Shown here: positions 36,312 to 44,115 of the stretch, piece by piece
Layout of the letters: each line of letters begins with the position of its first letter
Numbering within the stretch: position 1 is the stretch's first letter
Source of the DNA: Mycobacterium sp. DL440
GTDB lineage: Bacteria; Actinomycetota; Actinomycetes; Mycobacteriales; Mycobacteriaceae
Length of the DNA: 64,000 nucleotides
NCBI RefSeq assembly: GCF_011745145.1
Contig: NZ_CP050191.1
Span: 3,737,327-3,801,326, forward strand
Direction: 5' to 3'
Position numbers and translations under genes: made by a program
The notes under the pieces: model-generated
Databases searched by the model: none
Seen by the model: the letters and a program-made list of their open reading frames with translations, nothing else
What the model was told of the DNA's origin: nothing

Positions 36312-37112
36312 TTATTTCGCCTTCCAAACAGGTTCACGCTTCTGCGCGAAGGCCAGCGGTCCTTCCATGGCATCCTCGGTCTTCAGCAGCGTGCTGAATT
36401 CGCGGTTGGTGCGCTTCCAGCCGTCCTTGTCACCGGTGATGACGCCCTCGTCGACGCCGTAGGCGACCCGCTTGCTGGCCTGCACGGCCAGCGGCGCATT
36501 GCCGGTGATCCGCTCGGCCAGCTTGAGTGCCGCGTCGACGACGGTGCCGTCGGGCACCACCTGGTTGATCAGGCCCCACCGCAGCGCGTCGGCCGAGGAC
36601 ATCGGCTCACCGGTGAACAGCAGCTCGTTCGCCACCTTGCGCGGCAGCTGCTCGGCGATCCGGAACACGCCACCGGCACCGGCGATCAAGCCCCGCTTCA
36701 CCTCGGGCAGACCGAACTTCGCGCCCTCCTCGGCGATGATCAGATCACTGGCCAGGGCCAACTCCGTGCCACCGCCCAGGGCAGTGCCGTTGACCGCGGC
36801 GATCGTCGGCTTGTCGATGAAATGGCTGACGTAGCCGGCGAATCCGTATTCCGGGTGCTCGGGGTGAAAGAGGTTCTCACCCCGCGAGATCGCCTTGAGG
36901 TCGGCACCGGCACAGAACGACTTGTCCCCCGAACCCGTGATGACCACGGCCCGGATCTCGGGATCGTTCTGTGCCTGCTCCAACGCGTCGCCGACGGCGA
37001 TGCTGACCGAGCCGTTGATCGCGTTGCGCGCCTCGGGCCGATTGATCGTGATGAGCAGTACGTTGCCGCGCTTTTCTACCAGCGCGCCGGGCTGGGCATC
37101 GGTGTCGGTCAC
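36312..37112 (-). CDS. Enoyl-CoA hydratase (crotonase family)
   Basis: 266 residues from GTG 37112, overlapping the thiolase stop (GTGA); the longer frame to 37157 is rejected. Segments: VLLITINRPEARNAINGSVS, the oxyanion hole GDKSFCAGADLKAIS and AVNGTALGGGTELALASDLI, and the catalytic-type FGLPEVKRGLIAGAGG with E and G. It catalyses hydration of enoyl-CoA within the thiolase-ECH-ACAD operon. Confidence 0.93.
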   Translation of the reverse strand: MTDTDAQPGALVEKRGNVLLITINRPEARNAINGSVSIAVGDALEQAQNDPEIRAVVITGSGDKSFCAGADLKAISRGENLFHPEHPEYGFAGYVSHFIDKPTIAAVNGTALGGGTELALASDLIIAEEGAKFGLPEVKRGLIAGAGGVFRIAEQLPRKVANELLFTGEPMSSADALRWGLINQVVPDGTVVDAALKLAERITGNAPLAVQASKRVAYGVDEGVITGDKDGWKRTNREFSTLLKTEDAMEGPLAFAQKREPVWKAK

Positions 37113-38257
37113 AGGAGCTCCAGGATGGTCGCGTTGGCCTGGCCGCCACCCTCGCACATGGTCTGCAGGCCGTACTGAATGTTGTTGTCCCGCATGTGGT
37201 ACAGCAGGGTGGTCAGGATACGGGCACCGGAGCCGCCGAGCGGGTGACCCAGCGCGATCGCGCCGCCGTTGGGGTTGAGACGCTCCTCATCGGCGCCGAT
37301 GTCCTTGAGCCAGGCCATCGGAACCGGGGCGAACGCCTCGTTGACCTCGAACGCGCCGATCTGGTCGACCGTCAAACCGGACTTGGCCAGCGCCTTCTGG
37401 GTGGCCGGGATCGGCGCGGTCAGCATGATGACCGGGTCGGCGCCGGCGAGCACTGCGGTGTGCACCTTGGCAAGCGGCTTGAGCCCCAGGTCTTTTGCCT
37501 TTTCGGCCGACATGACCAGCAGCGCGGCCGACCCGTCGGAGATCTGGCTGGAGTTGCCGGCGTGGATCACGCCGTCCTCCCGGAAGGCCGGCTTGATGGC
37601 GGCCATGGACTCGACCGTGCCACCGCGGCGGATGCCGCCGTCCTCCAGCACGACGTTTCCATCCTGGTCCTTGATCCCGACGATCTGGTCCTTGAAGGCG
37701 CCCGCATCCTGTGCGGCGGCGGCCTTCTCATGCGACCGCAGCGAGAACTCGTCGAGCTGGGTGCGCGACAGGCCCCACTGCTCGGCGATCATCTCGGCGC
37801 CGACACCCTGGTTGGGGGTCTTGTTGTCGTAACGCTCCCGGAACGCCTCCGGGTAGGGGTGCCCGCCGCTGGCCAGCGAGGAGCCCATGGGAGTGCGCGA
37901 CATCGACTCGACGCCACCGGCGACGACGACGTCGTAATGCCCGGCGACCACGCCGGCGACGGCGAAGTGCAGAGATTGCTGGCTGGAACCGCACTGACGG
38001 TCGACAGTCACGCCGGGAACGGTCTCGGGCCACCCGGCGGTCAGCAGGGCGGTGCGGGCGATGTCGAGGGCCTGCTCACCCGCCTGCATGACGCAGCCCC
38101 AGATGACGTCGTCGACGAGGGCGGGGTCGATGCCTGCGCGCTGCACCAGCCCGTTGAGCACCTGAGCCGACAGCTCCGACGGATGCACACCAGACAGGGC
38201 GCCGTTGCGCTTCCCGACAGGTGACCGGACGGCCTCGACGATGACGGCTTCAGCCAT
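37109..38257 (-). CDS. Thiolase (acetyl-CoA C-acyltransferase)
   Basis: 382 residues. The nucleophile is Cys89 in PGVTVDRQCGSSQQSLHF; the C-terminal catalytic pair is in GGAIALGHPLGGSGAR (H) and MCEGGGQANATILE (C). The VDRQCGSSQQ form is typical of the actinobacterial FadA-type thiolases used for steroid or lipid degradation. It is the first gene of a leftward operon (thiolase, enoyl-CoA hydratase, acyl-CoA dehydrogenase); the palindrome at 38324-38352 lies 66 bp upstream of its ATG at 38257. The FadR-like gene is divergent. Confidence 0.95.
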   Translation of the reverse strand: MAEAVIVEAVRSPVGKRNGALSGVHPSELSAQVLNGLVQRAGIDPALVDDVIWGCVMQAGEQALDIARTALLTAGWPETVPGVTVDRQCGSSQQSLHFAVAGVVAGHYDVVVAGGVESMSRTPMGSSLASGGHPYPEAFRERYDNKTPNQGVGAEMIAEQWGLSRTQLDEFSLRSHEKAAAAQDAGAFKDQIVGIKDQDGNVVLEDGGIRRGGTVESMAAIKPAFREDGVIHAGNSSQISDGSAALLVMSAEKAKDLGLKPLAKVHTAVLAGADPVIMLTAPIPATQKALAKSGLTVDQIGAFEVNEAFAPVPMAWLKDIGADEERLNPNGGAIALGHPLGGSGARILTTLLYHMRDNNIQYGLQTMCEGGGQANATILELL

Positions 38258-38323
38258 GACTTCTCCTTTGAAGGGGGGCGCTACCCCGGTTGGACCCGAT
38301 GGGGCACTCGAGGTGAAAATAAC

Positions 38324-38352
38324 CCAGTAGGTTTACTAGGTCAACCTACTGG
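38324..38352. promoter_or_regulatory. Inverted repeat in the thiolase/FadR-like divergent promoter
   Basis: Perfect 10-bp arms CCAGTAGGTT (38324-38333) and AACCTACTGG (38343-38352) around nine bases. A further TGGTTGGTAG overlaps the right end. It lies 66 bp before the thiolase start and 103 bp before the GntR start. It is the probable site of the FadR-like regulator, although the arms also share AACCTAC with the TetR operator at 25931. Confidence 0.6.
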
Positions 38353-38455
38353 TTGGTAGAGCCTGATATACCGTTCCCGCGGTCAGCAGATGGTTTACTG
38401 AGTTGTACAGCTGACCACCCGGCCAGCGCAAAGTTGTCTCACCTGGGAGTGTCTG

Positions 38456-39247
38456 GTGGCTCGAACCACACCGCTGGCGCCGATGATCGGCCCGGACGCG
38501 ATCGCACCGCAGGCACCGGTCCGTTCCCCGAAGACGGCCGAACTCGTCGCAGGCACGCTACGGCGCATGGTGGTCGACGGCCAGCTCAAAGAGGGCGACT
38601 TCCTGCCCAACGAGGCCGAGCTCATGGAACATTTCGGGGTCAGCAGGCCGACGTTGCGCGAGGCCGTGCGGGTGTTGGAATCCGAGCGTCTGGTCGAGGT
38701 CCGGCGCGGCTCACGCACCGGAGCCCGGGTTCGAGTTCCCGGCCCCGAGATCGTCGCCCGCCCGGCCGGACTACTGCTCGAGCTCTCCGGTGCCGACATC
38801 GCCGACCTCCTGGTGGGGCGTGCAGCGATCGAGCCGATGGCCGCACGCCTGCTTGCCGAGAAGGGTGATGAGGCCGCGTTCGCCGAACTTGAGCGCATGC
38901 TCGACGAGCACATCCCCAAGGACCATCAGTCAGACCAACTGGCGGCCACCACCGGCGACTTTCACCGCCGGGTGGTCGAACTATCGGGCAATGCCACGCT
39001 GGGCATCATCGCCGGCATGCTGCACGAGATCACCGTGCGCCACCACGCCTTCCTGTTCAAGGAGCGCAGGCCGGTGTCGAAGGCCGACTACGACAAGCTC
39101 ATGCGGTCCTACCGCAAGCTGATCCAGATCATCCGTTCCGGTGACGGAGACGCCGCCGAGGCGCACTGGCGCAAGCACCTCGACACCGCGCGCATTCTCA
39201 TGCTGCGGGACATCGAGAGCGTCAAGGTGCGCGACGTCATGCGCTGA
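38456..39247 (+). CDS. FadR-type GntR regulator (FCD)
   Basis: 263 residues from GTG 38456. The winged helix is at ~25-90: KTAELVAGTLRRMVVDGQLK, GDFLPNEAELMEHFGVSRPT, LREAVRVLESERLVEVRRGS. The helical FCD ligand domain follows with the metal-type residues D/H in LAATTGDFHRRVVELSGN and ITVRHHAFLF. FCD proteins usually bind acyl-CoA, organic acids or lactate-like ligands. It probably represses the divergent beta-oxidation operon. Confidence 0.92.
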   Translation: MARTTPLAPMIGPDAIAPQAPVRSPKTAELVAGTLRRMVVDGQLKEGDFLPNEAELMEHFGVSRPTLREAVRVLESERLVEVRRGSRTGARVRVPGPEIVARPAGLLLELSGADIADLLVGRAAIEPMAARLLAEKGDEAAFAELERMLDEHIPKDHQSDQLAATTGDFHRRVVELSGNATLGIIAGMLHEITVRHHAFLFKERRPVSKADYDKLMRSYRKLIQIIRSGDGDAAEAHWRKHLDTARILMLRDIESVKVRDVMR

Positions 39248-39275
39248 GCCGTTCACGGCTCCTTTGTCATTGCCC

Positions 39276-40253
39276 TCATCTCCTGGCAACCCGCTCTCCG
39301 TATAGCTGGGTGGCGTTGCCGCCGAGGATGTCTCGGATCGCCTCGTCTGGCAGTCCGGCCTCCCGGATGTAGGTGAACGCGCGGATGTACTTCTCGTCCT
39401 GAAAGTACGGATAGTCCGAACCGGCGAGGATCCTGCGCGGATCGTAGACCTCCGCAGATAGCCGCAGCGCGCCAGCGGAGAAGTTTGCGGCGTCGAACCA
39501 CATGCGGCGCAACGTCTCTCGCGGTGAGGCCGGGAATGCGCCCCAGTCCTCATAGTTGTCCTCGATGCGCTGGGCCAGGAACGGGATGTCGCCGCCCAGG
39601 TGTGCGACATGGAATCTCAGATCGGGATAGATGTTGGGGTAGTTGCCCTTGAGCAGGTGCAGCACCGCGATGGAGTCCTCGGTCGGCGCACCGTTGACCC
39701 AGGTGAGCCCGTGGTCGGAGATGGGCCGCGAGTAGGCTCCGTTGCCGGTCGGATGGATGTAGACGATGGACGCCCGACGGTTGAGTTCGGCGAAGACAGG
39801 CGCGAAGCGCTTGTCGGTGATCGCCGCGCCCGGATCGGGCAACAGCGTATTGATCGCCACCCCGACGAAGCCCAACTCGTCGAGGCAGTAGGAGATCGCC
39901 TCAAGCGCCTCGTCCGGATGGTTGAACTGGACCGCGCCGTAGGCGAGGAACCGGCCGGGGTGGTCGGCGAGGATCTGGGCGTAGATGTCGTTGACCATCC
40001 GGGCGGCCTCGGCAGCGGCGTCGGCGTCGACCACCAACGGAACCTGCGGGGTGGCCGAGAGCACCTGGATGCCAACACCGGCGGCGTCCATCATGGCCAG
40101 GCGGGCTCGCATGTCCTCAGGTTCGTCACTGGCCCGCAGGTTCCTGGCGATGGCGGTGGAGTGGGGCGCAACCCCGATCACCTCCAGCTTGTCCAAGTAT
40201 CGGGCCGGATAGACGTGGGCGTGGGTGTCGATGACGGGGCGGGCGGTGGTCAT
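39276..40253 (-). CDS. Amidohydrolase (ACMSD-like, Amidohydro_2)
   Basis: 325 residues from ATG 40253. It starts MTTARPVIDTHAHVYPARYL with the HxH metal ligands, then YGAVQFNHPDEALEAIS, FVGVAINTLLPDPGA, a histidine in IVYIHPTGNGAYS, the FHVAHLGGDIPFLAQRI motif and the acidic DPRRILAGSDYPYFQDEKYI (D ligand). This is the aminocarboxymuconate semialdehyde decarboxylase-like branch: metal-dependent decarboxylation or hydrolysis. The substrate is unknown. It could share a transcript with the DUF3556 gene 73 bp upstream. Confidence 0.9.
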   Translation of the reverse strand: MTTARPVIDTHAHVYPARYLDKLEVIGVAPHSTAIARNLRASDEPEDMRARLAMMDAAGVGIQVLSATPQVPLVVDADAAAEAARMVNDIYAQILADHPGRFLAYGAVQFNHPDEALEAISYCLDELGFVGVAINTLLPDPGAAITDKRFAPVFAELNRRASIVYIHPTGNGAYSRPISDHGLTWVNGAPTEDSIAVLHLLKGNYPNIYPDLRFHVAHLGGDIPFLAQRIEDNYEDWGAFPASPRETLRRMWFDAANFSAGALRLSAEVYDPRRILAGSDYPYFQDEKYIRAFTYIREAGLPDEAIRDILGGNATQLYGERVARR

Positions 40254-40326
40254 GGTGTCCTCCTGCGGCACGTTACCGGCCATACCCAGTGCGCCCATCC
40301 TCGAACCGGGCGCTGGTTCACCGAGC

Positions 40327-42057
40327 TCACTGCGTCGCGCCGGAGCCTCCGTAGACCGGCAGTTCGTCGTCCCAGGGTTGCCTCGTCACCATGTCGGCAA
40401 CCTTGACGTATCCCCGCTCGAATTCTCCGGTGGCCGCGTCGACGAGCCGGTACTGCTGGGTCTGATGCTGGATCGGCTGAGCGTCGAGCATCACGATGCG
40501 CACCTCCCCCGGCTCGAAATGGCACCGCTTCTGTAGAGCCGCCACGAGTTGCTCGTTGCTCATGTGCCCGTCGCCGAAGTTCCAGCCGATGGCCGTCGAG
40601 ACGATCCGCTCCCCGTCGGTCAACACGTAGTCGTCCTCGTTGTACCCGGCCATCGCCCGGTGCGCCAGGGTAAACAGGGCCCGGCCGTGAGAGTTGAAGC
40701 CGCGGAACGCATATCCCATATACAGATACATCTGCGCGGTCTCCGGGCTGCCGTAGTACCGCTCCATCTGAGCGGCCGGCATGCTGGCGATCGCCACGAT
40801 GCCCTTATCGATCTTCTCGGCGGCCGAGGGCTTGACGCACCACAGCGAGGTATCCCAGTTGCCCGCGTAATACCGCATGCCGGGCAGGAAGGAGATCTTG
40901 CGCGGGAAGAGGTTTCCCAGCACGACGGTGCCTGCGACCACGGCGAACAACACGATCGGCCACGGGCTGTTCAGGTCGCCCAGGCCAACGCCGGCGTGGC
41001 CGACGAACAACGCCAGCACCGAGAACATCATGAAGACGTTCCACTCCAGCGGCACGCCCATCGGAATGGAGCTCAGGATGCCGAAGTGGAACACGAGCAT
41101 GACGAATGCCGCGATCGCCGTCGGCCAGCCCCCGTGGGAGAAGAACAACACCAACGGGACCAAACCTTCGATGGCAGTGGAGAAATGGGCCAGGAACCGC
41201 GACGGCGGGCCCGGGCGGAGATCGTCCGGGAAATGCTCGAAGAACCTGCGCTTGATCCAGCGCGGCCGGAACACCGGGTTGTTGCTCATCATCGTCGAGA
41301 TGACGAACGGGAAGTGCTTGTTGAGCTTGGAGGTCGCCGCGCCGATCCAGATCACCAGACAGATCAGCTTGGCGGCGATGACGATGTCGGCACCGCTGAA
41401 CAGGAAGCAGACCGCCAGTGATCCGTACACCTCGCCGCGGGCGGCCAGGAAGATCACCTTGTCACGCAGGCCGGCCACGGCCAGCAGGCCGACGATCGCC
41501 GCGGTCTGCCACACCGGCAGCACACCGACCTGACTTCCGAGCGCCGGGATGGGGCCGGTGCCTTGAGAGAACAGTGCCACCACCAACATCGCCAGCAGCG
41601 CCCCGTACAGCGCCACGTCGACGACGGTGCGGCTGTCCCCCTTGGTCAGCGGTACCCGGTTCGGCCACGGTGGCAGCCGAATCGTTTTGGGACGCAACCA
41701 GTACAGGATCGATCCCATGGGCGGGAAGAACCGGTTGTTGAGTGGGCCGAAGCCGCAACCGAGGCCCACGAGCTCGAACAGCATCGTGTAGAACACGACC
41801 TTCTGGTAGACGATCGGCTCGGCGTACCAGGAGGCGACGTTGGTGAACCCGTCGATCCCCGAGGTCGTCAGCGCGATCAGCCAGGCACCCAAGATGTAGG
41901 CCAGGATCTTGACGACATAGAACAGGTGCAGGACCACCGGGGTTCCGAAGCCGACCTCGGCCCAGTGCCGGGCCATCGGCTGAATCTTCTCGGCCCGACT
42001 GCCCTTGCTCCACTCCTCGAAGTTGATCTGAGGAGATTCCTGTTTGAGAAAACCCAT
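40327..42057 (-). CDS. DUF3556-type integral membrane protein
   Basis: 576 residues. The N-terminal ~60% is a polytopic membrane region with about nine helices (VVLHLFYVVKILAYILGAWL, MLFELVGLGCGFGPLNNRF, VDVALYGALLAMLVVALFSQ and so on). The C-terminal third is soluble (FRGFNSHGRALFTLAHRA, GWNFGDGHMSNEQLVAAL, HFEPGEVRIVMLDAQPIQHQ). This two-part layout matches the mycobacterial DUF3556 family as I recall it; the function is unknown. The conserved FGPLNNRFFPPMGS and HF/WN motifs suggest an enzyme acting at the membrane. Confidence 0.75.
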   Translation of the reverse strand: MGFLKQESPQINFEEWSKGSRAEKIQPMARHWAEVGFGTPVVLHLFYVVKILAYILGAWLIALTTSGIDGFTNVASWYAEPIVYQKVVFYTMLFELVGLGCGFGPLNNRFFPPMGSILYWLRPKTIRLPPWPNRVPLTKGDSRTVVDVALYGALLAMLVVALFSQGTGPIPALGSQVGVLPVWQTAAIVGLLAVAGLRDKVIFLAARGEVYGSLAVCFLFSGADIVIAAKLICLVIWIGAATSKLNKHFPFVISTMMSNNPVFRPRWIKRRFFEHFPDDLRPGPPSRFLAHFSTAIEGLVPLVLFFSHGGWPTAIAAFVMLVFHFGILSSIPMGVPLEWNVFMMFSVLALFVGHAGVGLGDLNSPWPIVLFAVVAGTVVLGNLFPRKISFLPGMRYYAGNWDTSLWCVKPSAAEKIDKGIVAIASMPAAQMERYYGSPETAQMYLYMGYAFRGFNSHGRALFTLAHRAMAGYNEDDYVLTDGERIVSTAIGWNFGDGHMSNEQLVAALQKRCHFEPGEVRIVMLDAQPIQHQTQQYRLVDAATGEFERGYVKVADMVTRQPWDDELPVYGGSGATQ

Positions 42058-42099
42058 GCCGGTCAGACTAGAACGTGTTCTATTCCGCCCTCACGCGAA

Positions 42100-42149
42100 C
42101 AGACGCAAACTCGCACATTTTCATCCGAAAATGGGCGAGTTTGTGTCTG
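42100..42149 (-). terminator. Hairpin downstream of DoxX gene
   Basis: Long near-perfect stem (42100-42122 with 42127-42149; left arm begins CAGACGCAAACTCGC, right arm ends GAGTTTGTGTCTG) around a four-base loop, with two mispairs. It lies 15 bp beyond the DoxX stop and 43 bp ahead of the DUF3556 start, so it should separate the two units. The CAGACGCAAA module recurs at 9.6 and 35.1 kb. Confidence 0.7.
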
Positions 42150-42163
42150 CTGGCGAGCAGAGG

Positions 42164-42688
42164 TCAAGACTCCTTGACCGGCGGACGGAAGAAGACCACC
42201 AGCTGGCCGATGCCACCGACCAAGCCGAGAACGATCGCAATGGTCAGCCCGCACCAACCGTGCAGCAGGTGGTAGAAGCCGGAGTCGGAGAACAACAGGT
42301 GATCCAGGCTGTAGCGGCCGGCGCCGAGGCCCGCGATCGCCACCGCCGCGACCGCCAGGATCAGGTTGTACTCCCAGCCCTCTTTGACGATGAAGAAACC
42401 GTTGGCCCGGTGCACGGTCCAGGCCGCCACCAGCATCAGCGCCACGAACCCGGCCGCAGGCACCGGGGTCAGCAGACCCAAAGCCAAGCCCAGCCCAGCC
42501 GCCACTTCCGTGCTGGCCGCGACCCGGGCGTGGAACATGCCCGGCTTCATGCCGATGCTGTCGAACCATCCGGCGGTGCCGGGGATGCGCCCGCCACCGA
42601 AGAACTTGTTGTAGCCGTGGGCGGCCATGGTCAGACCGAGGACCACGCGCAGGAGCAGGATCGCCGTGTCGTAAGCGGAGGAAGCCAT
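42164..42688 (-). CDS. DoxX-family membrane protein, second copy
   Basis: 174 residues from ATG 42688. Four helices: AILLLRVVLGLTMAAHGYNK, VAAGLGLALGLLTPVPAAGF, LILAVAAVAIAGLGAG and LTIAIVLGLVGGIGQLVVFF. The signature LRVVLGLTMAAHGYNKFFGG is the classical DoxX start and is closer to the canonical family than the protein at 27.2 kb. An inverted repeat (42690-42713) lies directly before it and overlaps the SDR stop, so it may have its own promoter. Confidence 0.92.
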   Translation of the reverse strand: MASSAYDTAILLLRVVLGLTMAAHGYNKFFGGGRIPGTAGWFDSIGMKPGMFHARVAASTEVAAGLGLALGLLTPVPAAGFVALMLVAAWTVHRANGFFIVKEGWEYNLILAVAAVAIAGLGAGRYSLDHLLFSDSGFYHLLHGWCGLTIAIVLGLVGGIGQLVVFFRPPVKES

Positions 42689-42689
42689 G

Positions 42690-42713
42690 TAACAGAATGT
42701 AGGACATCTGTTA
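42690..42713 (-). promoter_or_regulatory. Imperfect palindrome ahead of DoxX
   Basis: TAACAGA (42690-42696) and TCTGTTA (42707-42713) are perfect 7-bp arms; the inner bases ATGT and ACAT also pair if one base is bulged. It lies immediately before the DoxX start codon at 42688 and overlaps the TAA of the SDR gene. Its size and AT-rich arms suit a TetR/MarR-type operator or a local promoter control. Confidence 0.45.
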
Positions 42714-43475
42714 AGCCGCCGCCCAGCCCCCATCCACACTGAGGATCGCTCCGTGGATATTGCCGGCGTCTTCACCGGCCAGGAACACGACAGTCGCAGC
42801 GACCTCTTCGGGGGTACTCATGCGCCGGGACGGGATGCGCGCCAGCACCGGTGCGATTTCATCGGCCACGTCGGCCGCGCGCTCTGTGGCGATCGGCCCG
42901 GGAGCCACCGCGTTCACCCGCACCCCGAACGGCCCGTATTCGACCGCCCAGGACTTGGTCAGCGAGTGCACGGCCGCCTTGGTCGACGAGTACAGAGCTG
43001 ATTTGTCTCCCCCGATCAACCCGGTGATCGAACCGACGTTGATCACCGCGCCGTGGCCACGCTCGGCCATCGCCGGCACCAGTGCCCCGGTCAGCAGGAA
43101 CGGGGCGATGACGTTGGTCTGATATGACTCCAGCAGTGCCTGTTCGGAGACCACGCCGGTGGGTTCTGGTCGCCCCCACACACCCGCGTTGTTGACCAGG
43201 ATGTCGATCTGACCGCCGGCAGCCTCGGCGGCCCGTTGTGCGAGGCGCCGCACCTCGTCTGCCCCGGCGCCCAGGTCGGCGGCGACGAATTCGGCCTGCC
43301 CTCCGGCAGCGCGGATGTCGGCGACGACGGCATCACCGCGCTCCTGGTTGCGGCCGCTGACGATGACTAGGGCGCCGTGGGCGGCAAGGGCCTTGGCGAT
43401 GGCGACGCCGAGGCCGCCGGTGGATCCCGTGACGAGTGCTGTGCGGCCTTGCAGGCGCGTAGTGTTTGGACTCAT
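42711..43475 (-). CDS. SDR-family oxidoreductase
   Basis: 254 residues. Cofactor motif RTALVTGSTGGLGVAIAKAL with VIVSGRN (R suggests NADP). Active site: INVGSITGLIGGDKSALYSS with Ser, Tyr and Lys (YSSTKAAVH). NNAG is present (DILVNNAGVWG). The C-terminus GEDAGNIHGAILSVDGG is classical. The substrate is unknown. It starts at ATG 43475, inside a 16-bp palindrome, and diverges from a TetR gene, so it is probably its target. Confidence 0.92.
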   Translation of the reverse strand: MSPNTTRLQGRTALVTGSTGGLGVAIAKALAAHGALVIVSGRNQERGDAVVADIRAAGGQAEFVAADLGAGADEVRRLAQRAAEAAGGQIDILVNNAGVWGRPEPTGVVSEQALLESYQTNVIAPFLLTGALVPAMAERGHGAVINVGSITGLIGGDKSALYSSTKAAVHSLTKSWAVEYGPFGVRVNAVAPGPIATERAADVADEIAPVLARIPSRRMSTPEEVAATVVFLAGEDAGNIHGAILSVDGGWAAA

Positions 43476-43516
43476 GAGTCCAGGTATAAGCCGTTAAAAA
43501 TGGACCTGCAAGTCCA
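43467..43516. promoter_or_regulatory. Twin TetR operators overlapping both start codons
   Basis: Site 1, TGGACTCATGAGTCCA (43467-43482), is a perfect palindrome that includes the SDR start codon. Site 2, TGGACCTGCAAGTCCA (43501-43516), is the same TGGAC-N6-GTCCA pattern and overlaps the TetR ATG at 43500. Between them TATAAG (43485-43490) is a good -10 whose transcript would begin at or next to the TetR ATG. The arrangement implies leaderless mRNAs and TetR control of both genes. Confidence 0.7.
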
Positions 43517-44102
43517 GAAACTGACCGCTAAAGGTGAGGCCACCCGCCGCCGCATCATCGAGGGCGCCACCGCGGTGATCCGTAACAGCGGCGTGGCCGC
43601 CACCACGCTCGACGATATCCGAGCCCAGACCCAGACCTCGAAAAGCCAGCTGTTCCACTACTTCCCCGACGGCAAGGACCAGCTGTTGCTCGCGGTCGCC
43701 GAACGCGAAGCCCAGATGGTCCTGGAGGACCAACAGCCCTACCTCGGCGAGTTGACCTCATGGGCGGCCTGGCAGCGTTGGCGTGACGCCGTGGTCGAGC
43801 GGTACCGCCGACAGGGCCAAAGCTGCCCGCTGAGCCTGCTGATGTCGGAGATCGGCCGCGCCACTCCCGGCGCGCAGGCGGTCACCAAAGCCTTGCTGCG
43901 ACAATGGCATGACGAAATCACCGCAGGCATCCGGCACATGCAGTCGCAGGGAAAGATGGCCTCCGATCTGGACGCTGACCAGGTGGGCGCCGCGCTGCTG
44001 GCCGGAATCCAGGGTGGCGTCAGCGTGATGCTGGCCTCCGGCGACCTCAGCTATCTGGAGTCCGCGCTGGACGTCGGCATCGCGATGTTGCGCCGCGGCT
44101 AG
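43500..44102 (+). CDS. TetR-family regulator
   Basis: 200 residues from ATG 43500. HTH at ~13-58: ATRRRIIEGATAVIRNSGVA, ATTLDDIRAQTQTSKSQLFH, YFPDGKDQLL. The ligand-binding part has RWRDAVVERYRRQGQSCPLS and a C-terminal helix LAGIQGGVSVMLASGDLSYL. It diverges from the SDR gene and has matching sites on both start codons. The small polar N-terminal segment MDLQVQKLTAKGE is typical of leaderless starts. It probably senses a substrate of the SDR. Confidence 0.92.
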   Translation: MDLQVQKLTAKGEATRRRIIEGATAVIRNSGVAATTLDDIRAQTQTSKSQLFHYFPDGKDQLLLAVAEREAQMVLEDQQPYLGELTSWAAWQRWRDAVVERYRRQGQSCPLSLLMSEIGRATPGAQAVTKALLRQWHDEITAGIRHMQSQGKMASDLDADQVGAALLAGIQGGVSVMLASGDLSYLESALDVGIAMLRRG

Positions 44103-44115
44103 CTCGGCAGACGAG

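Noticed and set aside
35691..37178. 495-codon frame opposite the acyl-CoA genes
   Set aside because: Covers two conserved enzymes on the other strand and has no family features.
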